A stretch of DNA of 64,000 nucleotides from Siphonobacter aquaeclarae (GTDB lineage Bacteria > Bacteroidota > Bacteroidia > Cytophagales > Spirosomataceae). The stretch covers positions 248,001 to 312,000 of the forward strand of contig NZ_FNGS01000006.1 of assembly GCF_900103285.1 (NCBI RefSeq). Direction: 5' to 3'. Made by a program: the position numbers and the translations under genes. How positions within the stretch are numbered: the first letter of the stretch is position 1; each line of letters starts with the position of its first letter. The notes beneath the pieces are model-generated. The model did no database searches, was not told the origin of the DNA, and saw only the letters and a program-made list of their open reading frames with translations. Below, in pieces: positions 7,632 through 16,774 of this stretch.

Positions 7632-8771
7632 ATGGTCCACTCTCAGGAATTACACATCCTCATCGGCTGCGCCGACGCCCGGGATCTCAGCCAGATCCAG
7701 CTCGACGCCGTCAGTGAAACCGCCGCGCGCTTCAAGGACGACTACGGCATCGAAATCGATGTCCAGGTAATCCGCGCCGCCGGCTCCTTCGTCACACCCG
7801 ACGTCTTCATGGATGTGAAGCGGATCGTCGAACACCACCTCCGGACGGCCCGTTTCGATGTCCCCACGCGCTATTTCGTGCATATCCAGTCGCACGGACA
7901 GCTCACGCCCGATTCCTCGCATGAGCACGTCGCGCACGTGCACGACCTGCACATCGTTGACGGCTCTCCGCTCAACTGCGGGATGCTCGGGGCTTCAGGG
8001 GTAGCGGTCGAGATCGAACAGATGCTTATGACCGAGCAGCCGACGATCACCGTACACGGCAAGAGCCGAACCATTACCAATGAGGAAGATATCCGCTGGA
8101 TGCTCCGGGAAGTATATGCATATGAAGGGTACCTGGCGGGCGACTGGATCCGCAGCATTGACCTGCTACGTACCCACCCGCGGAAACAACGGCGCATTCT
8201 GGAGGACGCGCTGGATAACGATCCGGACCTGACAGGCCTGAACATTCAGATCACGGCCGGTATCCTCGACTATTCCGTGCACTGGCTCATCCGGGTAGAC
8301 GGCGGCGAGCCCGGTGTGCCGTATTGGGACGAAGTACAAGCTGAAATCCGCCGGAAGGTAGGGGACGACCATTACCGCCAAACCATTCTTTCCCACCAGG
8401 CTACCCGGCAAAGCCCGCTGGCGGGGCTGATTTCCATGCCCGACCCGCGCCGTTCCAACCGGGAAGCGGCGGCCAACTGGTACCTGCGCCACAAACAGCA
8501 GGAGCCGGGCGAATACTACCTGCCGAATACCCTCTTTAACATGACCGGCAGCTCGTTTGACATGCCCGGAACCCCGTTTGGCCCCTATGTCATCGCCGGG
8601 TTTTATTACTCCGTCGCCTCGCTGAAACTCACCGACCAGATTGTACTGGGAGAAAACGAGTTCCAGACCCAGCGGATGATGCACAAGATTCAAAATGACC
8701 CGATTATGGGCCTCATTGTCCGGAAATACGGTGTGAACCTGATTCCGGTCAACAACGAGGATATTATCTGA
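7632..8771 (+). CDS. Beta-carbonic-anhydrase-like protein, incomplete zinc site
   Basis: A 379-residue cytoplasmic protein. Residues about 8-135 resemble beta-carbonic anhydrase: the C-x-D-x-R motif (IGCADARD, Cys13, Asp15, Arg17), an R-x-AG-x3-T-x-D block (VIRAAGSFVTPD, residues 47-57) and a CGM motif (LNCGMLGASG, Cys116). The histidine that normally precedes the second cysteine by three residues is absent (Pro113 instead), although several histidines lie between residues 84 and 107. The C-terminal 240 residues match nothing I recognise. Catalytic carbonic anhydrase activity is therefore doubtful; a divergent metal or anion site is possible. A terminator follows at 8789-8824. Confidence 0.5.
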   Translation: MVHSQELHILIGCADARDLSQIQLDAVSETAARFKDDYGIEIDVQVIRAAGSFVTPDVFMDVKRIVEHHLRTARFDVPTRYFVHIQSHGQLTPDSSHEHVAHVHDLHIVDGSPLNCGMLGASGVAVEIEQMLMTEQPTITVHGKSRTITNEEDIRWMLREVYAYEGYLAGDWIRSIDLLRTHPRKQRRILEDALDNDPDLTGLNIQITAGILDYSVHWLIRVDGGEPGVPYWDEVQAEIRRKVGDDHYRQTILSHQATRQSPLAGLISMPDPRRSNREAAANWYLRHKQQEPGEYYLPNTLFNMTGSSFDMPGTPFGPYVIAGFYYSVASLKLTDQIVLGENEFQTQRMMHKIQNDPIMGLIVRKYGVNLIPVNNEDII

Positions 8772-8788
8772 CCGATACCGATTTTTCG

Positions 8789-8824
8789 ATACCCTTCCGG
8801 TCCCGGCCGGAAGGTATTTTTTTT
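8789..8824 (+). terminator. Terminator directly before the next start codon
   Basis: Stem ATACC(C)TTCCGG with CCGGAAGGTAT, then a T9 tract ending at 8824. The next gene's ATG is at 8829, so the hairpin lies wholly in its leader. It terminates the carbonic-anhydrase-like gene and could act as an attenuator for the downstream one. Confidence 0.8.
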
Positions 8825-8828
8825 GATT

Positions 8829-9377
8829 ATGGCACTGGATAAATCGCTGAAGGAGGCCGTTTTACGGCTTTCGAAAGAAGAAAAGGACAAGATGCTGCTG
8901 CGTCTGATCGGCAAGCACAAAGACCTGCAGGAGCAGTTGTATTTTCAGCTGATCGAGGACGGAGATACCCTCCCCGAGCGCCGGGAGCATTTGCATGCGG
9001 AAATCGACCGGCTGTATGCGGGCGACTACGGCTCGGCGGTATGGCTGCTCGGCGCCGTCCGGAAAATGCACGCGGCGATAGCCTACCACGTCAAGATTAC
9101 CAAGGATAAATATGGGGAAGTGGAGCTGGTGATCTACCTGCTCAACCAGTGCTTTGTCCGTCAGGCAAAATACACCGATACTCATTCGGCGCGGTCGGAA
9201 GCCCTTGCCGAGTACCTGGTCAAGCGGACCGACGCCGTCCTCAAAAAATGGGGTAAACTCCACCCCGATATCCGCTTCGAATTTCAGGAAGAAATGAACA
9301 ACCTCCTCGCCCGCTGCCATACCTGGTCTGCGGAGCATTATGCGAAGCAGTGGGGAGTGCCAGGGAAAGTGGAATAG
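8829..9377 (+). CDS. Conserved-looking cytoplasmic protein, function unknown
   Basis: A 182-residue soluble, mostly helical protein with no signal peptide or membrane segment. I do not recognise its family. It begins MALDKSLKEAVLRLSKEEKDKMLLRLIGKHKD, a strongly charged helix, and has a central helical segment around VELVIYLLNQCFVRQ and an aromatic C-terminus (RCHTWSAEHYAKQWGVPG). The ATG at 8829 is used; a TTG two codons upstream is also in frame. It lies five bases after a terminator T tract, so it needs read-through or its own promoter. Confidence 0.65.
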   Translation: MALDKSLKEAVLRLSKEEKDKMLLRLIGKHKDLQEQLYFQLIEDGDTLPERREHLHAEIDRLYAGDYGSAVWLLGAVRKMHAAIAYHVKITKDKYGEVELVIYLLNQCFVRQAKYTDTHSARSEALAEYLVKRTDAVLKKWGKLHPDIRFEFQEEMNNLLARCHTWSAEHYAKQWGVPGKVE

Positions 9378-9390
9378 CCGGTTCGGACGG

Positions 9391-9483
9391 GGTTTTCAGT
9401 TTTCGGTTTCGAACGGCTAGGGGCCCGGCAGCCCTGTTTCCGGGCGAGGTCAACCGAAAACAAAAAACTGAAAACTGAAAACC
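9391..9483. repeat. Inverted TTTTCRG-type repeat
   Basis: The left arm GGTTTTCAGTTTTCGG (9391-9406) is repeated in reverse complement as CTGAAAACTGAAAACC (9468-9483), 15 of 16 matching. The arms are built from 8-mer units of the form GTTTTCRG. A related pair of units occurs at 28144-28170. Confidence 0.6.
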
Positions 9484-9533
9484 GTAAGAAAGCAGAAGGC
9501 CAGGGCGACAGCCCCGGCCTTCCACTTTCTTAC
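9484..9533. terminator. Bidirectional terminator between convergent genes
   Basis: Arms 9484-9506 and 9511-9533 are reverse complements with three mismatches around a 4-nt loop (GACA). It separates the gene at 8829-9377 from the convergent ppx/gppA gene, and includes the stop codon of the latter. Confidence 0.75.
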
Positions 9534-10441
9534 GATATCCCATCCTCCTTCCTCCTCTTCCTGTTCAGCCATTTTTCATATACCAGCTGAATAATACCAT
9601 CTTTCAGGCCAAGGTGGGGAACGTGTATTTCGGTGGCGCCGGCCCAGCGCATGGCCGACAGGTAGATTCCGGCGGCGGGGACGATGACGTCGGCACGGTC
9701 GGCGTTGAGTTGCAGTTTGTTGATCCGGTCTTCCAGCGAAAAGGTAGATACGTATTGCTGGATACGGGCCAGTTCGTCAATACTGATGGCATCCGGCCCG
9801 ACTTTCGTCTCCGCGATGTTGAGCAGCTTGCTGATGTTACCGCCGGTACCGACGGCCTGAATCGAGGTATCACCGGGGTTGACGTACTCCTGAATCCAGC
9901 GTTGCATCTTCACCCAGTCTCCCTTTTGCTCGCGTCCTTCCAGGAGGCGGACCGAACCTATTTTAAACGACCGGCTCGCTACTTTCTGCCGGCGGACGTA
10001 CAGGTTAAGCTCCGTCGAACCGCCGCCTACGTCAATGTGGAGGTAATTGCGGTCGGGTTCCAGTGACTGTACGACTACGTTGTTGATAAGCTCCGCTTCC
10101 TTGGCGCCTTCGATGATGTGAATCTTCATGTCGAGCTGCCCTTCGATGCGCGTGGCGATATCTGTTGAGTTGGTTGCTTCCCGCATGGCCGACGTCGCGC
10201 AGATCATGTAATCCTTGCATTCGTGCAGTTCGATGAGCAACCGGAAGGAATGCAGCATTTTGAACAGCCGGACTTCGCCTTCCGGGCTGATGGAGCCGGA
10301 GTTGAAAACGTCCATCCCCAATCGCAACGGAAAGCGGACATACTCCACTTTCTTGAACGAAATCACCCCGTCGTTTTCCAACACCCTGGAAATCTGGAGA
10401 CGGGCGGCGTTAGAGCCGATATCAATAGCTGCCAGCTTCAT
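9530..10441 (-). CDS. Ppx/GppA family phosphatase
   Basis: A 303-residue ASKHA-fold exopolyphosphatase or guanosine pentaphosphatase. The first phosphate loop is AAIDIGSNAARLQI at the N-terminus and the second is HIDVGGGSTELNLY (about residues 138-151), with AVGTGGNISKL as the adenosine-type motif. It has only the two N-terminal domains, like the short Bacteroidota and Aquifex-type enzymes, and lacks the HD-type C-terminal domain of E. coli Ppx. It is probably involved in polyphosphate or (p)ppGpp turnover. It is the last minus-strand gene after the glycosylation locus, 71 bp below it. Confidence 0.88.
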   Translation of the reverse strand: MKLAAIDIGSNAARLQISRVLENDGVISFKKVEYVRFPLRLGMDVFNSGSISPEGEVRLFKMLHSFRLLIELHECKDYMICATSAMREATNSTDIATRIEGQLDMKIHIIEGAKEAELINNVVVQSLEPDRNYLHIDVGGGSTELNLYVRRQKVASRSFKIGSVRLLEGREQKGDWVKMQRWIQEYVNPGDTSIQAVGTGGNISKLLNIAETKVGPDAISIDELARIQQYVSTFSLEDRINKLQLNADRADVIVPAAGIYLSAMRWAGATEIHVPHLGLKDGIIQLVYEKWLNRKRRKEDGIS

Positions 10442-10512
10442 GCAAAATACTGTTTGAGTCCTCTAAAAAATCGGTTTTCGCGTGAATGACAAAGCCCCGA
10501 CGGGGAAAATCC

Positions 10513-12144
10513 TCAACGAATACCCAGCCGCAGGAGGTAGCGGCGCTCGCACGCGAGAAGACGGGTAGCCGGATTCAGGAATTCTCCGCTGAGTACCGAG
10601 ACGTGAAAATGAGGATGTGACTGAATCTGATCAATCCGGATACCGGCCTTCCGGATCAGTGAGAGCCCCGTGGAATCGGTTAATACCCAGGGCGTGGAAG
10701 GCAGCACTCCCTCCGGAAGGGGAGGATGCAGTTTCTTTGTATAAAAATCAAACGTATAGCTATAGCTGTGGAATTGACTTAAGGGCTCGTCTGCGGGGCG
10801 TTTGTTCCAGTCCCGCGCGAAAGTATACCCCGAGTCAAATTCCGCGAAATGCGGATAGACATTGGCACTTAGTGAGAAAAAGACCAGCGCGAGGCTACCG
10901 ACTGACACGGCCAGGATGCGGGGCAGACCCGCTGCCTGCCGGAAGCACAAAAAGAGAACTACCCCTGCAATACCGATCGCCACCGCCTGATTGAGCCGTC
11001 CCGGAATGGGTTGTATATACAGGTTGAGGTATAACCCGAAAGCGACCAGAATAACCGCTACGCCGGTTTGCACCCACGAAATCGTGCGGACCGTTTTCTC
11101 TCCGGCGGCGGTCAGCCGGCCACTGACAAGAATCGCCATATAGGGAAACAGGATATTGAGGTAATGCGGGAGTTTGTATTGGGCAAAGGACAGTACCACC
11201 AGCATCAGGGTACAGATTCCGATTGTCAGAAATTCACCTTTCCGGTCGATCAGTCCGCGGATCCATCCCCAGTAAAACAACAGGCTCCAGGGAAGAAAAG
11301 CCCATAACAGGGTATGGAAAAAGAAGAAGTAGTCGGTCGATCCGGAACTCCCCCAGGCTTCCCCCTGAAACCGCTCCACGCTTTGGCCCAGGAGGATAAA
11401 GCGGATGCCGGAGAGGCCGGTCATCCCCCGTATTTCTTTTTCGGGATGAAGATCGAACTGCACGTAGTAGGCGTAGAGTACAGGAGCGACGAATACCAGA
11501 AACGAAACGCCGACGAGTACCCAATGCCAGCGCAGCAACGCCCGCAGGTTCCTTTCAAAAACAAGCTGAATACCCACCGCGAGTACCGGTACGGCCACGC
11601 CGATTCCGCCTTTTGTCGCGAAACCCAGCGCCAGGCCGAGTGCACCTCCGAGCGCATATTTCCGCTTGCTGGTGCGCGCGAGCGCAAGGAGCATCCAGGT
11701 CGAGAAAATGAGGAAGGCCGTCAGCATCGCGTCCATCCGGACGTCCTGATTCGCCAGCAGCTGGGCGCAGGCCGCTCCGTGGATCAATGCGGCTACGCGG
11801 CCGGTTAGCTCGTCATAAAGGAGTTTCCCAAGTCGGTAAGTCGAATAGAACCCAAATACCGAAGCCAGCAGGGAAGGAAATTTGAACGCAAACGTATTGA
11901 TTCCGAAGACTTTATACGACAACGCCGCCGTCCAGAACAGGAGGTGTGGCTTATCGAGGTAGTCCATACCCCGGTCGACGAGGCTGACGTAATCGCCGGA
12001 TTCCAGAAAGTGAAGCGCAATCAGTGCGTGGTGGGAGGCGTCGCTGTCGAGCAGGGGAACGAAAAGTCCGATGCCGTAAACCGCAGCGAGGCCCAGCCAC
12101 AAAATCCAATAGAGCGGGCCGGATAGTAGTCGGTTATTCTGCAT
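10513..12144 (-). CDS. ArnT/PMT-like glycosyltransferase (GT39/GT83 type)
   Basis: A 543-residue integral membrane glycosyltransferase with about ten to twelve membrane spans. These enzymes move a sugar from a polyprenyl phosphate carrier onto lipid A, protein or another envelope acceptor. The first periplasmic loop carries the acidic motif (PLLDSDASHHALIALHFL), followed by the family's DKPHLLFW segment (D/RKPP-like) near residue 64. The C-terminal periplasmic part is soluble. It ends the locus that also holds an ArnC/DPM1-like enzyme able to make its donor. A weak CCCCGTCGGGG hairpin lies about 10 bases beyond its stop. The acceptor is unknown. Confidence 0.85.
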   Translation of the reverse strand: MQNNRLLSGPLYWILWLGLAAVYGIGLFVPLLDSDASHHALIALHFLESGDYVSLVDRGMDYLDKPHLLFWTAALSYKVFGINTFAFKFPSLLASVFGFYSTYRLGKLLYDELTGRVAALIHGAACAQLLANQDVRMDAMLTAFLIFSTWMLLALARTSKRKYALGGALGLALGFATKGGIGVAVPVLAVGIQLVFERNLRALLRWHWVLVGVSFLVFVAPVLYAYYVQFDLHPEKEIRGMTGLSGIRFILLGQSVERFQGEAWGSSGSTDYFFFFHTLLWAFLPWSLLFYWGWIRGLIDRKGEFLTIGICTLMLVVLSFAQYKLPHYLNILFPYMAILVSGRLTAAGEKTVRTISWVQTGVAVILVAFGLYLNLYIQPIPGRLNQAVAIGIAGVVLFLCFRQAAGLPRILAVSVGSLALVFFSLSANVYPHFAEFDSGYTFARDWNKRPADEPLSQFHSYSYTFDFYTKKLHPPLPEGVLPSTPWVLTDSTGLSLIRKAGIRIDQIQSHPHFHVSVLSGEFLNPATRLLACERRYLLRLGIR

Positions 12145-12200
12145 TCAAATGGGCGTTAGCAACGGATTTGCGGGCGGCATCCGTCGCACAAAAATACGCG

Positions 12201-13085
12201 TCAATCCGGATCTTCCCCCTTCGGCTGCGCCGGAAGGTCGATCGCCGCGCCAAGTAAGGAGCTCACCGCGTTCACCAGAAAGAACAATAACGTCGCCAGA
12301 ACCGCGTGTTCCGGAAGAATAGGCAGGTAGGCCGCAGCCGACAGAAATACGAATTCCCGGATGCCGATACCCCCGACCGTCAGCGGCAGTACCGACGCCA
12401 GAGAGGAAAACAAAAATACCAGCGCGTATTCAAGCCAGGCGTCGCTGACGCCAACCGAACGGAGAAGCAGAAGTATCGCGCCGACCTGCGCCCCCTGGAT
12501 CAGGAGAGACAACGCCAGCGTCGGCACAAAGGCGCTCCGGAACGTGGGAAAAACAAAGCGGTAAATCGCCCAGCCGCCCGCGACAGTCAGCAACACCAGG
12601 CCTGTGTCTATGAACACGCCGGCCCGGATACGATCAGCTACCCAGTTGCTCTGACCGGCCAGCAATACGAGTAGCAGCACGATCGCCAGGAGACCGCTGC
12701 CACGGTCGAGCAGGGTGGCCGATATCAGTGTTTTATACCGCGTTTTGTGCCGCTGACGCAGCATCCAGACTTTGTACCCGTCTCCGCCGATACCTCCGGG
12801 CAGAAACAGGTTGAAAAACATCGACCGGTAATACAGTTTCAGGAGAAAAGGAAACCCGTCCTGAATCGGGACAGGGGCCAGGTGGGATTGGAGGCGACGG
12901 GCGCTGATGACCTGAGAAACGTTGTAAAGGACAAACGCAGCCAGAATCAGCCCCCAGTCGGCCCGCCGGAGCAACGGTAGTACCTGCGCCCAGTCGATCT
13001 GCCGGTACAGCCACCACAGCGCCGCACAGGTTAGAATAAACTTGAAGGCCGACCGGATACCCCGGGATTCCCATAGTCCTCTCAC
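12201..13085 (-). CDS. LPG-synthase/AglD-type transmembrane protein (UPF0104)
   Basis: A 294-residue polytopic protein of the lysylphosphatidylglycerol synthase transmembrane family (AglD C-terminal type). The family's FFNLFLPGGIGGDGYKVWML segment, ATLLDRGSGLLAIV, and the LTVGGIGIREFVFL block are all clear. Such proteins without the LPG synthase catalytic domain are commonly found beside glycosyltransferases and are suspected flippases. Its start overlaps the end of the GT2 gene by four bases, so the two are translationally coupled, which supports a role in moving a polyprenyl-phosphate sugar across the membrane. Confidence 0.85.
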   Translation of the reverse strand: MRGLWESRGIRSAFKFILTCAALWWLYRQIDWAQVLPLLRRADWGLILAAFVLYNVSQVISARRLQSHLAPVPIQDGFPFLLKLYYRSMFFNLFLPGGIGGDGYKVWMLRQRHKTRYKTLISATLLDRGSGLLAIVLLLVLLAGQSNWVADRIRAGVFIDTGLVLLTVAGGWAIYRFVFPTFRSAFVPTLALSLLIQGAQVGAILLLLRSVGVSDAWLEYALVFLFSSLASVLPLTVGGIGIREFVFLSAAAYLPILPEHAVLATLLFFLVNAVSSLLGAAIDLPAQPKGEDPD

Positions 13086-14026
13086 GATTTCTGATAGATT
13101 TCCCGAACAAGATACGTGGATTTGGTACCCGTTTCGTAATATGTCCGCATCATGATTTCAGCCATGAAACCAAATGTAACAATCTGTAAACCACCTAATA
13201 ACAGAATGACAGCCAGCGTGAGCAGGGGGCGGTTTCCGATGGATTCACCGGTTAGTTTCAGGCCGAGCAGATACAGGCCGATCAGCCCGCCGCTGAGGAA
13301 TGTGAGAATACCCACCGGACCGAAAAGGTGCATCGGCCGGCGGAAGTACTTCTGGAAGAAAACCATCAGCAACAGATCGGACATGACCTTGAACGTCCGT
13401 CCCAGCCCGTATTTCGACTGACCGAACTGCCGGGCGTGGTGACGAACGGGCATTTCCGTCATCCGCGCGCCCTGCATCGCTGCCAGAACCGGAATAAACC
13501 GGTGCAGCTCACCGTAAAGACCAAGATTCTGCGCGATCTGCGCCCGGAACAGCTTCAGGGTACAGCCGTAATCGTGAAGGTATACCCCTGTCATCCGGCG
13601 TATCAGGGCGTTGGCAATTTTGCTGGGTATTTTCCGTAGAAAAACACCGTCCTGCCGCTTGGCCCGTACACCGGCTACAACGTCCCAGCCTTCCCGTTCG
13701 AGCTTTTCGAGCATGACGGGAATATCCGCCGGGTCATTCTGGAGATCGCCGTCGAGCGTCACGATATAAGGTGCTTTGGCTTCCGCAATACCGGCCGACA
13801 TGGCCGTAGTCTGTCCGTAGTTTTTATTGAGAATGACAAGGCGGACGGTTTCATCGGCCAGCTCGCGGATGCGGGTGACGGTCTGGTCGGTCGACCCGTC
13901 GTCTACCAGAATAACTTCATACGAATACCCCTGCATCGCCTCGCGGATGCGGGTGAGCAGGGGGGCAATATTATCTTCTTCGTTGAGGAGGGTAATAACG
14001 AGGGAAAGAAGGGGATTGGCAGGCAT
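13082..14026 (-). CDS. GT2 polyprenyl-phosphate glycosyltransferase (ArnC/DPM1-like)
   Basis: A 314-residue inner-membrane glycosyltransferase that loads a sugar from an NDP donor onto undecaprenyl phosphate. The GT-A core is complete: SLVITLLNEEDNI, ILVDDGSTDQT, and the metal-binding DGDLQNDPADIP near residue 95. The DYGCTLKLFRAQI segment is typical of the ArnC/GtrB/DPM1 group. Two C-terminal membrane helices follow (about 230-255 and 268-292). Its product is the likely donor for the two ArnT-like enzymes in the same locus. The sugar cannot be deduced. It overlaps the next gene by four bases and follows the epimerase by three. Confidence 0.9.
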   Translation of the reverse strand: MPANPLLSLVITLLNEEDNIAPLLTRIREAMQGYSYEVILVDDGSTDQTVTRIRELADETVRLVILNKNYGQTTAMSAGIAEAKAPYIVTLDGDLQNDPADIPVMLEKLEREGWDVVAGVRAKRQDGVFLRKIPSKIANALIRRMTGVYLHDYGCTLKLFRAQIAQNLGLYGELHRFIPVLAAMQGARMTEMPVRHHARQFGQSKYGLGRTFKVMSDLLLMVFFQKYFRRPMHLFGPVGILTFLSGGLIGLYLLGLKLTGESIGNRPLLTLAVILLLGGLQIVTFGFMAEIMMRTYYETGTKSTYLVREIYQKS

Positions 14027-14029
14027 ACG

Positions 14030-14998
14030 TCACAAAATTAGTTCAGGAAGGGCCGTTTTCCAGCGGACAAACTCCCGGAGGCCTTCCTCCAGGGAAATCA
14101 CCGGCTGATAGCCCAGCCGCTCGCGGGAGCGGCTCAGGTCGGCATAGGTTTGGGAGACGTCTCCCGGTTGTTCCGGCAGGTACTCGATCCGGGCTTTGCG
14201 GCCGAGTACTTTTTCCAGCGTAGCGACGAGCGTCGCCAGCGTCACCGGATTGCCCGAACCCAGGTTGAAGGCATCAAACCCTCTGTGCTTGTAGCCGATG
14301 GCAAGGCAGATTCCCCGGACAATGTCGCTGACATGCGTGTAATCCCGGCGCGTACTGCCGTCTCCGTACAGGTAAATCGGCTGCCCTTCCGAAATCAGCC
14401 GTGCAAATTTATGTATAGCCAGATCCGGACGCTGCCGTGAGCCGAATACCGTAAAAAACCGGAGAGCTACAAAGTCGATTCCGTGCAGGTGCGCATAGGT
14501 ACGGCCGAGCATTTCACCGGAAATCTTCGACGATGCATAGGGGCTGATCGGCAGCAGGTTGGTATCTTCTTCGCTCCACGGTACGTTCGGGTTTTCGCCG
14601 TAGACAGAGGAGGAGGAGGCGAAAACGAACTTCCGGCACTTCAGCTGCCGGGCGATTTCCAGCAAAGACAGCGTCCCCATGACGTTCGATTCGTAATAGG
14701 GCCGCGTCGATTCAATACTTTTCCGGACCCCGGCCTTGGCTGCCAGGTGAATAATGGCGTCGAACGATTGCCCGTCCAGCAGATCGAGCAGTCGTTCCTG
14801 ATGTGTAATATCTTCTTCGATGAACCGGAAACGGGGGTTCAGAAGAAGGGAATGAAGGTTGTTACGCTTTTGTTCGACATCGTAAAAATCATCGAAATTG
14901 TCGATACACGTAACCGTTGTTTCAGGGGAAGAAAGAAGCTTCTCGGCCAGGTGACTCCCGATAAAGCCTGCACCACCCGTAATCAGGTAATGGTTCAT
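14030..14998 (-). CDS. NAD-dependent NDP-sugar epimerase
   Basis: A 322-residue extended SDR enzyme. The NAD motif is ITGGAGFIGSHLAEKLL, the active site has SSSVYG and the YASSK catalytic pair (YxxxK, near residue 155), and RFFTVFGSRQRPDLAI matches the UDP-glucuronate/UDP-glucose 4-epimerase group. It probably supplies the nucleotide sugar used by the adjacent ArnC-like enzyme, since the two genes are three bases apart. UDP-glucuronate 4-epimerase is the closest fit in motif pattern, but UDP-glucose 4-epimerase or a dehydratase-like role is possible. Confidence 0.85.
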   Translation of the reverse strand: MNHYLITGGAGFIGSHLAEKLLSSPETTVTCIDNFDDFYDVEQKRNNLHSLLLNPRFRFIEEDITHQERLLDLLDGQSFDAIIHLAAKAGVRKSIESTRPYYESNVMGTLSLLEIARQLKCRKFVFASSSSVYGENPNVPWSEEDTNLLPISPYASSKISGEMLGRTYAHLHGIDFVALRFFTVFGSRQRPDLAIHKFARLISEGQPIYLYGDGSTRRDYTHVSDIVRGICLAIGYKHRGFDAFNLGSGNPVTLATLVATLEKVLGRKARIEYLPEQPGDVSQTYADLSRSRERLGYQPVISLEEGLREFVRWKTALPELIL

Positions 14999-15134
14999 GG
15001 CGCTTTTCTGTTTGGCGGATAGCTGATTTTCCGAAGCCGGGAAAGCAGCGTACCTGCAAGTTATGAATTCCGGAAAGGTTCCGGGTACATAGAGCGTTCT
15101 ATTTCAGGCCGAAGGCATTGAATACTGACGTGGG

Positions 15135-16742
15135 TCAGAGGGCCGCGGTGGCGCTCTGCTTGGTCAGGACGACCGTCGTCGGGGTTTCAAACAGGTCACG
15201 GCGGCGGGCTATTTCACGCAGCGGGACCACCGGCGTCAACTCCGGCAGGTATTCTGCCCGGGATAGAACGATGACGCTTTCCGGACCGCGGAGCGCATTC
15301 CGCAGCTCTTCCGGCGTCTGAAATACCTCAACCGATTTGTCCAGGTAGAAGACATACGCAGGATTGAACTGCTTGTAGGCTATCACCCGCTGATCGGGAT
15401 GAATATGAGCGAGTGTCTGGCTGACGGGATTTTCGCGGTCGATGACCGGGTATGCCAACTGAAAAAACAACACCGCGGTCACGATAAACGAAGCGGAGAG
15501 CGCCAGAATCGTGCGGTTAAGCTGTTCGTGCCGGAAGCGGTACCAGGCCGCCGCTGCGCCAAGCGGGAATGTCAGGAAAATAAACGCCCACCCCGACAGG
15601 TGTGACACCGCCGGGTCCAGCCGCAGACCGAAAAAGAACGCCAGCGGAAGGAGCGTTGCCAGAATACCATATACAATCAGCGCCGGTCGCAGGTTTTTCC
15701 AGGAGGCGTGATCCGCCGACAGCATCCGGTCCAGGAAATACCCCGTCAGGACAGCGAGGAAAGGATACGAAGGCACGGTATAGTTCGGAAGCTTCGTCCC
15801 CGAAAAGCTGAAAAACACAATGACTACCGCAGCGATGCAGAGGGCAAAAAGCAGCGGCGCTTCGGTCTTGCGGCTCAGCCAAGCCTGTCTCAGCGCCTGC
15901 GGCAGGAAGATGGAAAAAGGCAGCAACCCGACCAGTACATAAACCGGTGTCAGCAGGAAAATACCGCCGTGGCCCTCCATCGGTGCCATGTAGCGGCTCA
16001 GGTTATGCTGGAAGAAAAAACCTTCCGTCCATGCACCGCCGGTCGCCTCGTGCACCGCGACATACCAGGGTAGTGCAATCAGGAAGATGATCTGAACGCC
16101 CCAGATAACCTGCATGTGCGGAATAAGGCGAAGCTCCTTCCGCATGATGAGAAACAGCAGAATCGACAGACCGGTCAGTACCAGCGCGATCGGTCCCTTC
16201 GCGAGGAGGGCAAAGCCCAGTGCCGCGTAGAAAACCCAGATCCAGTTGCTGATCGGACCGTCGTCCTTCGCGACGGAATACCATTCATAAAAGGAAACCC
16301 AGGCGAGGGTCAGGAGGAAGATCAGGTACGGATCGGGTACCGCCATCCGGAATTGCACGCCTACGTGCAGGGACGCGAGCAGGACCAGCGCGCTGGCCCA
16401 GGCAGCCCGGCGGTTGACATGCCGGAAAGTAAAAAAGAAGGTCAGCAATATTGTACCGACACCGCTGAGTACCGAGCCCCAGCGGGCCGCGAACTCATTG
16501 ATGCCGAACAGGCGGTAGCTACCCATCATGGCCCAATAGTGGAGCGGGGGCTTGTCGGTCCGCAGCTCTCCGTTGAACGTCGGTACGACCCAGTCGCTCC
16601 GCTCGAACATTTCCCGGGCACATTCGGCGTTTTTGGCTTCGTCGAGCGAGTACAGCATCAGCTTGTTCGTGCCCAGAGACAGGAACAGCAGGCTGAACAG
16701 GCCCAACAGAAGAAGTGATTTCGATATGGATAAGTGTTTCAT
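15135..16742 (-). CDS. ArnT-like glycosyltransferase (GT39/GT83 type)
   Basis: A 535-residue polytopic glycosyltransferase, a paralogue of the one at 10513-12144. The N-terminal periplasmic loop has the acidic YSLDEAKNAECAREMFERSDW segment and the RTDKPPLHYW motif that closely matches ArnT (DKPP). About eleven hydrophobic segments follow, then a soluble periplasmic C-terminus from about residue 440. It uses a polyprenyl-phosphate sugar as donor by family analogy. Two such enzymes with one ArnC-like loader suggest that one sugar is transferred to two positions or acceptors. Confidence 0.87.
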   Translation of the reverse strand: MKHLSISKSLLLLGLFSLLFLSLGTNKLMLYSLDEAKNAECAREMFERSDWVVPTFNGELRTDKPPLHYWAMMGSYRLFGINEFAARWGSVLSGVGTILLTFFFTFRHVNRRAAWASALVLLASLHVGVQFRMAVPDPYLIFLLTLAWVSFYEWYSVAKDDGPISNWIWVFYAALGFALLAKGPIALVLTGLSILLFLIMRKELRLIPHMQVIWGVQIIFLIALPWYVAVHEATGGAWTEGFFFQHNLSRYMAPMEGHGGIFLLTPVYVLVGLLPFSIFLPQALRQAWLSRKTEAPLLFALCIAAVVIVFFSFSGTKLPNYTVPSYPFLAVLTGYFLDRMLSADHASWKNLRPALIVYGILATLLPLAFFFGLRLDPAVSHLSGWAFIFLTFPLGAAAAWYRFRHEQLNRTILALSASFIVTAVLFFQLAYPVIDRENPVSQTLAHIHPDQRVIAYKQFNPAYVFYLDKSVEVFQTPEELRNALRGPESVIVLSRAEYLPELTPVVPLREIARRRDLFETPTTVVLTKQSATAAL

Positions 16743-16774
16743 GGCAGCGGGAAGAAAAAAGAACTTGAAATCGG

